Origin: Natrinema sp. CBA1119
GTDB lineage: Archaea > Halobacteriota > Halobacteria > Halobacteriales > Natrialbaceae
Direction: 5' to 3'
NCBI RefSeq assembly: GCF_002572525.1
Contig: NZ_PDBS01000001.1
Coordinates: 62,001 to 126,000, forward strand
DNA: 64,000 bases
Of the stretch, positions 40,849 through 49,824 are shown one piece after another. A program made the position numbers and the translations under genes. Positions within the stretch are counted from its first letter, which is position 1; each line of letters opens with the position of its first letter. Below the pieces are notes generated by a model, which was given only the letters and a program-made list of their open reading frames with translations, was not told the origin of the DNA and searched no databases.

Positions 40849-43575
40849 ATGGCAATCGACCAGTTCTCGGACGCAATCCGGGAGTTCGAACACGACGGCG
40901 AGACCTACAAGATGGCCGATCTCACGGTCCTCGAGGAGCAGGGGCTCTGTGACCTCGAGAAACTGCCCGTGAGCATTCGGGTGCTGCTCGAGTCCGTCCT
41001 CCGAAATGCCGACGGCGAGATGATTTCGGCCGAGGACGTCGAAAACGCGGCCTCGTGGGAACCGGACGTCCCCGACGTCGAGGTCCCCTTCCAGCCCTCG
41101 CGCGTCGTTCTTCAGGATCTGACCGGCGTTCCCGCAGTCGTGGACCTCGCGGCGCTGCGCTCGGCCGCGGATCGCGCGGGCAAGGAGCCCTCGATCGTCG
41201 AACCCGAAGTCCCGTGCGACCTCGTGATCGACCACAGCGTTCAGGTCGATTACTTCGGCAGCGAGGACGCCTACGAACAGAACGTCGAACTCGAGTACGA
41301 GCGAAACGAGGAGCGATATCGTGCGATCAAGTGGGCCCAGCAGGCCTTCGAGGACTTCAACGTCGTCCCGCCGGGAACGGGCATCGTCCATCAGGTCAAC
41401 CTCGAGCACCTTGGCAAGGTCGTTCACGCACGCGAGGAAGACGGTGAACAGTGGCTCCTGCCCGACACGCTAGTCGGTACCGACAGCCACACCCCCATGA
41501 TCGGCGGGATCGGCGTCGTCGGCTGGGGTGTTGGTGGCATCGAGGCCGAGGCAGCCCTTCTGGGGCAGCCCATCACAATGACGCTACCCGAAGTCGTCGG
41601 CGTCAAACTCACCGGTGAGTTGCCGGAGGGCGCGACCGCGACCGACCTCGTGCTCCACATCACCGAGAAGCTTCGCCAGGTCGGCGTCGTCGACAAGTTC
41701 GTCGAGTTCTACGGCCCTGGTGTCTCCCAGCTTTCGGTCGCCGACCGCGCGACGATCGCCAACATGGCCCCCGAGCAGGGATCGACGATCAGCATGTTCC
41801 CGGTCGACGACGCAACGCTCGACTACCTCGAGTTGACCGGCCGCGACGACGACCACATCGAACTGACCAAGGAGTATCTCGAGGCGCAAGGTCTCTTCGG
41901 CGAGCACGATCCGGAGTTCACCGAGGAAGTCGAGTTCGACCTCAGCTCCGTCGAGCCCAGCCTCGCCGGTCACAAGAAGCCCCACGCCCGCATTCCGATG
42001 GGCGACCTCGACGAGCACTTCCCGACGCTGCTCGCGGAGGAAGGTGTCATTGACTCGGGCGCTGCGGAGGGCGACGGCGGACTCGTCGCCACGGACCAAC
42101 CCGGCCTCGACGAGAAGATCCCCGTCACGCTCGAGGACGACACCGAGGTCGAGATCGGCCACGGTTCGGTCCTCGTCAGCGCGATCACGTCCTGTACGAA
42201 CACCTCGAACCCGTCGGTGATGGTCGCCGCGGGCCTACTCGCACGCAACGCGCTCGAGCAGGGCCTCGACGTGCCCGACTACGTCAAGACCAGTCTCGCA
42301 CCCGGGAGCCGGGTCGTCACGGAGTACCTGAAGCAGGCCGACCTGCTCGACGACCTCGAGGGCCTGGGCTACAACGTCGTCGGCTACGGCTGTACGACCT
42401 GTATCGGGAACGCCGGCCCGCTGGCGGACCCCATCGAGGCCGCGATCGACGAGCACGACCTCTGGACGACCAGCGTCCTCTCGGGCAACCGCAACTTCGA
42501 AGCCCGCATCCATCCGAAGATCCGCGCGAACTACCTCGCCAGTCCGCCGCTGGTCGTCGCCTACGGCCTCGCGGGCAAGATGGACATCGACCTCGAGAAC
42601 GAACCGATCGGCACGAACGACGACGGCGAAGACGTCTTCCTCGAGGACGTCTGGCCGGACCCACAGGAGGTCACGGAGACGATCCACGAGAACGTCTCCG
42701 CCGAGTTGTTCAGAGACAAGTACGCGAGCGTCTTCGAGGGCGACGAGCGCTGGGAGGCCCTCGACGCGCCCACGGGCGAAGTCTACGACTGGGACGACGA
42801 GTCGACGTACATCCGCGAGCCACCGTTCTTCCAGGACTTCCCGCTCGAGGAACCCGGCGTCTCCGACATCGCGGACGCGCGCTGTCTGCTCACGCTCGGC
42901 GACACCGTGACGACCGACCACATCAGCCCGGCGGGGCCGTTCAGCGAGGACCTGCCCGCCGGCCAGTGGCTGAGCGAACGCGGCGTCGAACCCTACGAGT
43001 TCAACACCTACGGCTCTCGCCGCGGGAATCACGAGGTCATGATGCGTGGCACCTTCGCGAACGTCCGCATCGAAAACCAGCTGCTCGACGGGAAGGAGGG
43101 TGGCTACACGATTCATCACCCGACCGGTGAGGAGACGACCGTCTTCGAGGCCTCCGAGCGCTACCGCGAGGACGACACCCCGCTCATCGTCATGGCCGGC
43201 GAGGAGCTAGGGACCGGCTCGAGTCGCGACTGGGCGGCCAAGGGGACCGACCTGCTGGGCATCCGCGCCACGATCGGCCAGAGCTACGAGCGCATCTACC
43301 GCGACAACCTCCTCGGCATGGGCGTCCTGCCCCTGCAGTTCGAAGACGGCGAGGGCTGGGAGGAACTCGGCCTTGACGGGACCGAGACGTTCGATATCCG
43401 CGGGCTCGACGACGGACTCGAGCCCAACGCCGAACTCACCGTCGTCGCGGAAGACGATGCGGGCGAGACGACCGAGTTCGACGTGACCGCACAGGTCGGC
43501 ACGCCCGCGGCGGTCGAGTACGTCGAGAACGGCGGTGTGCTCCACCTCGTGCTCCGCCGCCTGCTCACAGAATAG
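40849..43575 (+). CDS. acnA: aconitate hydratase
   Basis: A 908-residue aconitase of the TCA cycle, of the bacterial/cytosolic AcnA type. It has the Fe-S cysteines in 'SCTNTSNPSVM' and 'GYGCTTCIGNAGPL', the 'GTDSHTPMIGGIGVVGWGVGGIEAE'-type signature (short: 'DSHTPMIGG') and the C-terminal swivel domain ('LGTGSSRDWAAKGTDLLG'). It isomerises citrate to isocitrate. ATG 40849 is chosen because the frame upstream is Ser/Arg-rich. A TATA-like ATATAA near 40792 lies upstream. Confidence 0.95.
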   Translation: MAIDQFSDAIREFEHDGETYKMADLTVLEEQGLCDLEKLPVSIRVLLESVLRNADGEMISAEDVENAASWEPDVPDVEVPFQPSRVVLQDLTGVPAVVDLAALRSAADRAGKEPSIVEPEVPCDLVIDHSVQVDYFGSEDAYEQNVELEYERNEERYRAIKWAQQAFEDFNVVPPGTGIVHQVNLEHLGKVVHAREEDGEQWLLPDTLVGTDSHTPMIGGIGVVGWGVGGIEAEAALLGQPITMTLPEVVGVKLTGELPEGATATDLVLHITEKLRQVGVVDKFVEFYGPGVSQLSVADRATIANMAPEQGSTISMFPVDDATLDYLELTGRDDDHIELTKEYLEAQGLFGEHDPEFTEEVEFDLSSVEPSLAGHKKPHARIPMGDLDEHFPTLLAEEGVIDSGAAEGDGGLVATDQPGLDEKIPVTLEDDTEVEIGHGSVLVSAITSCTNTSNPSVMVAAGLLARNALEQGLDVPDYVKTSLAPGSRVVTEYLKQADLLDDLEGLGYNVVGYGCTTCIGNAGPLADPIEAAIDEHDLWTTSVLSGNRNFEARIHPKIRANYLASPPLVVAYGLAGKMDIDLENEPIGTNDDGEDVFLEDVWPDPQEVTETIHENVSAELFRDKYASVFEGDERWEALDAPTGEVYDWDDESTYIREPPFFQDFPLEEPGVSDIADARCLLTLGDTVTTDHISPAGPFSEDLPAGQWLSERGVEPYEFNTYGSRRGNHEVMMRGTFANVRIENQLLDGKEGGYTIHHPTGEETTVFEASERYREDDTPLIVMAGEELGTGSSRDWAAKGTDLLGIRATIGQSYERIYRDNLLGMGVLPLQFEDGEGWEELGLDGTETFDIRGLDDGLEPNAELTVVAEDDAGETTEFDVTAQVGTPAAVEYVENGGVLHLVLRRLLTE

Positions 43576-43734
43576 GGAAACAGGGGGACTCCAACCCCTC
43601 GTCAGACCGATCTCGGCTAACTCGATCACTGCAGTTCTTTTCCGAGGTGCGATCGGCGTCTCGACAGATACACGCGAGAGCGGTCGCCTCCGGATCACCC
43701 GTTGCTTTTAGCCGCGTCGGTCGTAGAACCGCCC

Positions 43735-45963
43735 ATGAACGATCCGACCCGGCGCAACCGGCTCGAGGAGGAGGAAAGCCCCTATCTGCGCCAGCACGCG
43801 GACAACCCCGTCAACTGGCAGCCCTGGGATGAGCAGGCCCTCGAGGCCGCCAAAGAACGCGACGTGCCGATCTTCCTCTCGATCGGCTACTCGGCGTGTC
43901 ACTGGTGTCACGTCATGGAAGCGGAGAGTTTCGAGGACGAGTCGGTCGCCGAGGTGCTCAACGAGAACTTCGTCCCGATCAAGGTCGACCGCGAGGAGCG
44001 TCCGGACGTCGACAGCATCTACATGACCGTCTGCCAGCTCGTGACCGGACGGGGCGGCTGGCCGCTCTCGGCGTGGCTCACCCCCGAGGGGAAGCCCTTC
44101 TTCGTCGGAACGTACTTTCCCCGAGAGGGACAGCAGGGACAGCCCGGCTTTCTCGACCTCTGCGAGCGCATCGCCGACTCCTGGGAGAGCGAGGACGACC
44201 GCGAGGAGATGGAACACCGCGCACAGCAGTGGACCGACGCGGCGAAAGACCGGCTCGAGGAGACCCCGGACGCGGCGGGAGCCGGCACCGAGGCCGGTAC
44301 CAGCCCGGAGCCGCCATCGAGCGACGTCCTCGAGACGGCCGCGGACGCGACGCTGCGAAGCGCCGACCGCCAGCACGGCGGCTTCGGCTCCGGTCAGAAG
44401 TTCCCCCAGCCCTCGCGCCTGCGCGTGCTCGCTCGAGCGTACGACCGAACCGGTCGCGAGGAGTATCTCGAGGTGCTCGAGGAAGCCCTCGACGCGATGT
44501 CCGTGGGTGGGCTCTACGACCACGTCGGCGGCGGCTTCCATCGCTACTGCGTCGATCGAGACTGGACGGTCCCTCACTTCGAGAAGATGCTGTACGACAA
44601 TGCCGAGATTCCGCGGGCCTTTCTCGCGGGCTACCAGCTGACGGGTGAGGACCGCTACGCCGAAATCGTCGCGGACACGCTGACGTTCGTCACTCGGGAG
44701 CTGACCCACGACGAAGGCGGTTTCTTCAGCACGCTCGACGCCCAGAGCGAGTCCCCCGAGACCGGCGAGCGCGAGGAGGGCGCGTTCTACGTCTGGACGC
44801 CCGAGGAAGTGAGAGACGTACTCGAGAACGAGACCGACGCCGCCCTCTTCTGTGCGCGCTACGACATTACGGAATCGGGCAACTTCGAGGGACGGAACCA
44901 GCCCAATCGCGTCGCGCGGGTGTCCGAACTCGCCGGACAGTTCGATCTCGAAGAGCACGAGATTCTGAAGCGACTCGAGTCGGCTCGCCAACAGCTATTC
45001 GAGGCCCGCGAGGAGCGGCCCCGTCCCAACCGCGACGAGAAGGTACTCGCGGGCTGGAACGGGCTACTGATCTCCACCTTCGCCGAGGCCGCGCTGGTGC
45101 TCGGCGAGGACGAGTACGCCGAGACCGCGGTCGACGCCCTCGAGTTCGTACGGGATCGACTCTGGGACGAAGACGAGCGACGACTGTCACGGCGCTATAA
45201 AGATGGGGACGTCAAGGTCGACGGCTACCTCGAGGACTACGCGTTCCTCGCTCGTGGCGCGTTCGATTGCTACCAGGCCACCGGCGACGTCGACCATCTC
45301 GCGTTCGCGCTCGAACTGGCCCGCGTCATCGAGGTCGAGTTCTGGGACGCCGAGCGCGGCACGCTCTACTTCACCCCCGAGAGCGGCGAGTCGCTCGTCA
45401 CGCGACCGCAGGAGCTGGGCGACCAGTCGACGCCCTCCGCGACCGGCGTGGCGCTCGAGACGCTGCTCGCGCTCGACGAGTTCGCGGATAGCGAGGGATC
45501 AAAGATCCCTCGGGAAGACGGCGAAGCCGTCGACGAAGACTTCGAGGGGATCGCGGCCACGGTCCTCGAGACCCACGCGAACACCATCGAGGCGAACGCG
45601 CTCGAGCACGCGACGCTCTGTCTCGCCGCCGACCGACTCGAGTCGGGTCCACTCGAGGTGACGATCGCCGCCGAGGAACTCCCCGAAGCGTGGCGCGACG
45701 GGTTCGCGTCGCGGTACTTCCCGGACCGGCTCTTCGCGCTGCGACCGCCGACCGCGGACGGACTCGAGGCGTGGCTCGAGACGCTGGGGCTCGAGGACGC
45801 ACCCCCGATCTGGGCGGGCCGCGAGGCCCGCGACGGCGAGCCGACGCTGTACGTCTGTCGCGATCGGACGTGTTCGCCGCCGACGCACGAGGTGGCGGAC
45901 GCGCTCGAGTGGCTCGGCGATTCGGGCGAGAACACGGAAGGCGAGTCTGACGCGCCGTTCTGA
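43735..45963 (+). CDS. DUF255/YyaL-type thioredoxin-fold protein
   Basis: A 742-residue protein. Residues ~1-170 are a thioredoxin-like DUF255 domain with C55-x-x-C58 in 'GYSACHWCHVMEAESFED' and 'GWPLSAWLTPEGKPFF'. The rest is an alpha/alpha six-barrel ('HVGGGFHRYCVDRDWTVPHFEKMLYDN'-type landmark, short: 'VPHFEKMLYDNAE'), as in spermatogenesis-associated protein 20/YyaL. The family is widespread and conserved; its substrate is not established. A TTTTAG element ~27 bases before ATG 43735 supports the start. Confidence 0.9.
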   Translation: MNDPTRRNRLEEEESPYLRQHADNPVNWQPWDEQALEAAKERDVPIFLSIGYSACHWCHVMEAESFEDESVAEVLNENFVPIKVDREERPDVDSIYMTVCQLVTGRGGWPLSAWLTPEGKPFFVGTYFPREGQQGQPGFLDLCERIADSWESEDDREEMEHRAQQWTDAAKDRLEETPDAAGAGTEAGTSPEPPSSDVLETAADATLRSADRQHGGFGSGQKFPQPSRLRVLARAYDRTGREEYLEVLEEALDAMSVGGLYDHVGGGFHRYCVDRDWTVPHFEKMLYDNAEIPRAFLAGYQLTGEDRYAEIVADTLTFVTRELTHDEGGFFSTLDAQSESPETGEREEGAFYVWTPEEVRDVLENETDAALFCARYDITESGNFEGRNQPNRVARVSELAGQFDLEEHEILKRLESARQQLFEAREERPRPNRDEKVLAGWNGLLISTFAEAALVLGEDEYAETAVDALEFVRDRLWDEDERRLSRRYKDGDVKVDGYLEDYAFLARGAFDCYQATGDVDHLAFALELARVIEVEFWDAERGTLYFTPESGESLVTRPQELGDQSTPSATGVALETLLALDEFADSEGSKIPREDGEAVDEDFEGIAATVLETHANTIEANALEHATLCLAADRLESGPLEVTIAAEELPEAWRDGFASRYFPDRLFALRPPTADGLEAWLETLGLEDAPPIWAGREARDGEPTLYVCRDRTCSPPTHEVADALEWLGDSGENTEGESDAPF

Positions 45964-46162
45964 ACCTGCGGCAGAACTGCCCCAGTCCGCGGAGCCGCCG
46001 GCGTTCATCTCGAGACGGAACGTTCCAGCTGCCACGTGATGCGGCGGTCTCACGCGTTCTCGACGTGCCACGTCTATTGTTAGCACTCGACCTGACGTTC
46101 GAGAACAATGTTACCGCATCTCGGAGATTCTTGTACGTAGTTAGCCAAGTCCGAGAGAGACA

Positions 46163-46333
46163 ATGGCAATCACGTTCGACGATCGGCCGATCGAGGAGAG
46201 CGCGACGGACAATCACTTCCCGATTCGACTCCCCGACCTCGTACAAGTCGACGAGATGATCGGTAGAGACGGATTACAGACGGGAACGAACGAGATGCGG
46301 ACGTTCGAATTCCGGGAGGCGTGTCTCGAATGA
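46163..46333 (+). CDS. 56-residue protein coupled to the carboxyltransferase gene
   Basis: A short gene, ATG 46163 to TGA 46331-46333, overlapping the next start as ATGA. The protein is acidic, begins Met-Ala-Ile-Thr-Phe-Asp-Asp-Arg-Pro, and contains 'FPIRLPDLVQVDEMIG' and a final 'MRTFEFREACLE' with one Cys. Codon use matches strong haloarchaeal genes. Its position in front of a carboxylase beta subunit suggests a small accessory subunit, as haloarchaeal acyl-CoA carboxylases can have one (PccX in Haloferax), but I see no clear similarity. The function is inference. Confidence 0.6.
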   Translation: MAITFDDRPIEESATDNHFPIRLPDLVQVDEMIGRDGLQTGTNEMRTFEFREACLE

Positions 46334-47895
46334 GCGACGATCCGTTCGAGGAAGTCGCCGACGCGAAGCGGTCACTCTCCGACGAGGCGCGCGAGGAGGC
46401 CGCCGCACGCCAGCGCGACCTCGGTAAGCTAACCGCCAGAGAGCGCGTCGATTACTTGCTCGATGAGGGGACGTTCGAGGAGATCGGCCGCCTCGCGTCG
46501 CCGATGCCGACGACGCCCGAAACGACCGACTGGGAGCGCGAGGATGCACCGTCCGACGGCGTCGTGACGGGCTACGGAGAGATCGACGGCCGCTCGGTCG
46601 CGCTGATCGCCACCGATTTCACGGTCAAGGGTGGCTCGATCGGCCACGCCGGCGGCCGAAAGATGTCGCGGGTCACCGAGCGCGCCCTCGATCGCGGGCT
46701 GCCGCTGCTCATGCTCCACGACGGCGGCGGTCACCGCATCCAGGAGGGGCTCGACGCCGCTCCCTTCGCTCGCGGCGACAACGGCTTTTCGAAGCGCCAG
46801 ACCGCCCTCTCCGGGTGGGTCCCGGTCGTCTCGGCGATGATGGGGCCGGCCTTCGCCGCGCCGACCAACTTCGCGGCGCTGTCGGACTTCGTGCCGATCG
46901 TCGAGGGGACGGGAACGATGGGCGTCGCCGGCCCGTCGCTGGTCGAAGCCGCGCTCGGCGTCGACGGCACCAAGGAGGAACTCGGCAGCGCGCGGTTTCA
47001 GACGACCGAGACCGGCATGGCAGACCTCGCCTGCGAGGACGACGAGGCCTGCCTCGACGCGATCCGGACGTTCCTCTCGTACCTGCCGCGAAACGCTCGC
47101 CGGGAGCCGCCGTCGGCCGACTCGCGACCGCCGGCCGTCGACGGCGAGCGGTTGCGAGATATCATCCCCTCGAGCCCGCGAAAGGCGTACGACATCGACG
47201 CGATCGTCGAGGGGATCGTCGACCGGGACTCGGTGTTCGAACTGAAGCCGACCTACGCGCGGAACATCGTTACCGCCTTCGCTCGCCTCGAGGGGGAGCC
47301 GATCGGCGTCATCGCCAACAACCCCCGGATCAAGGCCGGAACCATCGATACCGGCGCATCGGAGAAGGCGGCCCACTTCGCGGCGATCTGCGACGCCTAC
47401 GGGCTCCCGATCCTCACGCTGGCCGACGTACCCGGAATCCTGCCCGGCCCGGACTCGGAGCGCGAGGGGATCGCTCGCCACTCCGCGAAGCTCCCGTTCG
47501 AACTCGCGCGTGCGACGGTCCCGATCGCTAACGTCGTCCTCAGACGCGGCTACGGCTTCGGCTACGTGGCGATGGGTGGCGGCCGCTCGATCGACTCGGA
47601 ACTGACGGTGCTGTGGCCCACGGCCGAAGTCGCCGCCATGGGCATCGAGGGGGCCGTCGACATCGCGTACCGCCGAGAGATCGAGTCCGCGGACGACCCC
47701 GAGGCCCGACGTTCGGAACTGATCGAGAAGTTCAAGGACAGAACCGACGCCGTCCGAGCGGCCTCCCGCGTCGGAACCGACGGCGTCGTCCAGCCCGAAG
47801 ACACCCGCGACCGGGTCTTGCGCGCGTTCGCTCGAGCGGACGAACCACACGAGGACGACTGGCCGCCGAAGAAACGGCCGATCAACCCGATCTGA
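46330..47895 (+). CDS. acyl-CoA carboxylase carboxyltransferase (beta) subunit
   Basis: A 521-residue carboxyltransferase of the PCC/ACC beta type with two crotonase-fold halves. N-terminal 'KLTARERVDYLLDEGTFEEIG' and 'GHAGGRKMSRVTERAL' resemble the biotin-CoA site. The C-terminal half has 'EGEPIGVIANNPRIKAGTID', 'LPILTLADVPGILPG' and 'VLRRGYGFGYVAMGGG'. It transfers CO2 from carboxybiotin to acyl-CoA (propionyl- or acetyl-CoA). The biotin carboxylase/biotin-carrier subunit is not in the window. It starts within the stop codon of the 56-residue gene. Confidence 0.88.
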   Translation: MSDDPFEEVADAKRSLSDEAREEAAARQRDLGKLTARERVDYLLDEGTFEEIGRLASPMPTTPETTDWEREDAPSDGVVTGYGEIDGRSVALIATDFTVKGGSIGHAGGRKMSRVTERALDRGLPLLMLHDGGGHRIQEGLDAAPFARGDNGFSKRQTALSGWVPVVSAMMGPAFAAPTNFAALSDFVPIVEGTGTMGVAGPSLVEAALGVDGTKEELGSARFQTTETGMADLACEDDEACLDAIRTFLSYLPRNARREPPSADSRPPAVDGERLRDIIPSSPRKAYDIDAIVEGIVDRDSVFELKPTYARNIVTAFARLEGEPIGVIANNPRIKAGTIDTGASEKAAHFAAICDAYGLPILTLADVPGILPGPDSEREGIARHSAKLPFELARATVPIANVVLRRGYGFGYVAMGGGRSIDSELTVLWPTAEVAAMGIEGAVDIAYRREIESADDPEARRSELIEKFKDRTDAVRAASRVGTDGVVQPEDTRDRVLRAFARADEPHEDDWPPKKRPINPI

Positions 47896-47949
47896 GCGCC
47901 TCGGGTTTCCTGTTGCCCGTTTTCGTTGATCAGTCCGATCGAACTGGAA

Positions 47950-48330
47950 CTACGCCGACTCGGGCGCGGCCTCGATTTCCTCGGCGAGCCAGACCGCAGG
48001 CGTCACGTCCTCCTCTTCGACGAACCGCGTAATTTCCTCGCCATCGTCGTTCTCGACCACGATCGTCGGAATGTACTCGATATCGTACTCGTCGACGCCG
48101 GGCCCCTGCTTGTCCTTGTCCAGACTGAACTCCTCGATGCGCTCCTCGGGGACCGCGGCGGCCTCGAGCGCCGCGCCGAAATCGGGCAGCAGGGCGCGAC
48201 AGTCCTTGCACCAGTCGCCGCCCCAGATTTTGTACACCAGTTCGTCGTTGTGCGCTTCGAGCGTCTCGACCGCCTCCTCGTAGGACGCCGCGTCCCACGT
48301 GGGGTTCGGCCGCATAGTCTCGAGACTCAT
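47950..48330 (-). CDS. thioredoxin-family protein
   Basis: A 126-residue thioredoxin-fold protein. The active-site CxxC is C41-Lys-Asp-C44 in 'GGDWCKDCRALLPDF', unlike the classical CGPC. The cis-Pro follows in 'YIPTIVVENDDGEE'. The Lys-Asp pair suggests a more reducing or specialised disulfide reductase. ATG 48330 is preferred over a GTG six bases earlier. It is divergent from the repeat-rich region and convergent with the carboxyltransferase gene. Confidence 0.85.
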   Translation of the reverse strand: MSLETMRPNPTWDAASYEEAVETLEAHNDELVYKIWGGDWCKDCRALLPDFGAALEAAAVPEERIEEFSLDKDKQGPGVDEYDIEYIPTIVVENDDGEEITRFVEEEDVTPAVWLAEEIEAAPESA

Positions 48331-48428
48331 ACCCACGGTTTACGGCTCGGACGGCTTAACCGCGGTGTTTCTGGCAGGTCTCCGCTCGAACGTCCGTCCG
48401 GCATTGCTTGTACTCGGCCGACCGACCT

Positions 48429-48549
48429 CCGCTGGGTGGGACTGAAAGGGGCTGACGGGGTCGGGGAAGACGGGCGACGAAAGCACTGTCCGAACGGAGT
48501 GAGGACAGCGCGCAGCGAGCCCCTCGAGTCGACCCCGTCAGGGGCTTTC
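48429..48549 (+). repeat. dispersed ~121-bp repeat with imperfect terminal inverted repeats, copy 1
   Basis: Begins CCGCTGGGTGGGACTGAAAG and ends CAGGGGCTTTC. The two ends pair over 16 of 19 positions (AAAGGGGCTGACGGGGTCG with CGACCCCGTCAGGGGCTTT), with a conserved three-base mismatch. An internal CTGTCC/GGACAG stem holds GAACGGAGTGA. A second copy, inverted, lies at 52592-52719 and shares the first ~24 bases exactly. No gene inside. It is a haloarchaeal intergenic repeat rather than a gene part. Confidence 0.72.
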
Positions 48550-48642
48550 TGGGTAATTGCGGTTCCGAAACGCGCGTCGTGAGAGGAAACGCGACTGACG
48601 ACTAGCCGACACGTTCCGTCTGAGTCCAGCACTAGTTTCTCC

Positions 48643-48710
48643 TGTTTGCTGTGAGTCAGTGAACGGATTCGCCGACGCTGGCGAATCCGTGTAACTCGTT
48701 ACAGCAAACA
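48643..48710. repeat. 68-bp nested palindrome at the cysK promoter
   Basis: Outer arms TGTTTGCTGT and ACAGCAAACA (48643-48652/48701-48710) and inner arms ACGGATTCGCC and GGCGAATCCGT (48663-48673/48680-48690) are each perfect and share one centre (48676.5). They are separated by 10-base unpaired segments and a 6-base loop. The right arm abuts the TATA box of cysK, so the likely transcription start leaves the palindrome outside the cysK mRNA. Confidence 0.72.
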
Positions 48711-48716
48711 GTATAC
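48711..48716 (+). promoter_or_regulatory. TATA box of cysK
   Basis: GTATAC about 28 bases before ATG 48741, immediately after the right arm of the 68-bp palindrome. The spacing supports ATG 48741 over the GTG at 48735. Confidence 0.5.
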
Positions 48717-48740
48717 GTCTCGATTCCATAGACCGTGCCA

Positions 48741-49724
48741 ATGAAAGGGAGTATCCTGGACACCATCGGCTCGCCGCTCGTCCAGGTCGATTCGCCGGAG
48801 GGCGTGACGGTCGCCGCGAAGATCGAATCGTTCAACCCCGGCGGCTCGGCCAAGGACCGGCCGGCCCGCGAGATGATCCGGGCAGCCGAGCGCGACGGCC
48901 TGATCGAACCCGGCGACTCGCTCGTCGAACCGACCAGCGGCAACACCGGGATCGGCCTCGCGCTCGTCGCCGCCGCCCGCGGCTACGACCTGACGATCGT
49001 CATGCCGTCGGACAAGTCGAAGGAACGCCGGCAGATCATGGCCGCCTACGGGGCCGACCTCGAACTGGTCGACGGCGAAATGGCCGACGCCCGCGCTCGC
49101 GCCGACGAACTCGAGGCCGAGGGCGCGATTCAACTCGGCCAGTTCGAGAACCCGGCCAACCCCGATGCGCACTACAAGACGACCGGCGAGGAGATCATCG
49201 AGCAGGTCGGCGACCGCGAGATCGACGCCTTCGTGGCCGGCGTCGGCACCGGCGGCACGATCTCGGGCACCGGCCGCCGACTCCGTGAGGCGTTCCCCGA
49301 GATGGATATCGTCGCCGTCGAGCCGGCCAGAAACGCCGTCCTCTCGACGGGCGAGGCCGGCAAAGACGAGTTCCAGGGCATGGGGCCCGGGTTCATCAGT
49401 GACAACCTCGACCTCGACCTGCTCGACCGGGTCGAGACCGTCAAACTCGAGGACGCCGAGGACGAGTGTCGTCGCCTCGCGCGCGAAGAGGGCGTCCTCG
49501 TGGGCCAGTCCAGCGGTGCGACGAGTCTCGCCTCCCAGCGCGTCGCTCGAGAGATCGCCGATCCCAGCGTCGACTGTCCCGAGGTGCCGACCGCGTTCGA
49601 CGAGGCGAGCGAGGCGGCATCGCCGGAAACCGACGGCGGTCAGGCGGCCGAGGACTGCCCGCTGGTCGTCACCGTCTTCTGGGACAGCGGCGAACGGTAT
49701 CTCTCGACCGGCCTCTTCGACTGA
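48741..49724 (+). CDS. cysK: cysteine synthase (O-acetylserine sulfhydrylase type)
   Basis: A 327-residue PLP enzyme. The PLP lysine is K38 in 'NPGGSAKDRPAREM', the substrate loop is 'PTSGNTGIGLAL', and the phosphate loop is 'GVGTGGTISGTGRRL'. Near the C-terminus 'EEGVLVGQSSGATSLAS' is followed by an acidic 30-residue insertion before 'PLVVTVFWDSGERYLSTG'. It makes cysteine from activated serine and sulfide. No serine acetyltransferase gene is adjacent. Promoter control is likely at the 48643 palindrome. Confidence 0.93.
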   Translation: MKGSILDTIGSPLVQVDSPEGVTVAAKIESFNPGGSAKDRPAREMIRAAERDGLIEPGDSLVEPTSGNTGIGLALVAAARGYDLTIVMPSDKSKERRQIMAAYGADLELVDGEMADARARADELEAEGAIQLGQFENPANPDAHYKTTGEEIIEQVGDREIDAFVAGVGTGGTISGTGRRLREAFPEMDIVAVEPARNAVLSTGEAGKDEFQGMGPGFISDNLDLDLLDRVETVKLEDAEDECRRLAREEGVLVGQSSGATSLASQRVAREIADPSVDCPEVPTAFDEASEAASPETDGGQAAEDCPLVVTVFWDSGERYLSTGLFD

Positions 49725-49824
49725 GCGGGGAGCGAGCGAGGCGCTCGAGGAATCGTATCTAACGAAAAGAGTCCTTTCACCTAGCCGAACCGCCTTTACC
49801 TCCCCGTTCGTACGGTCAGTTACG

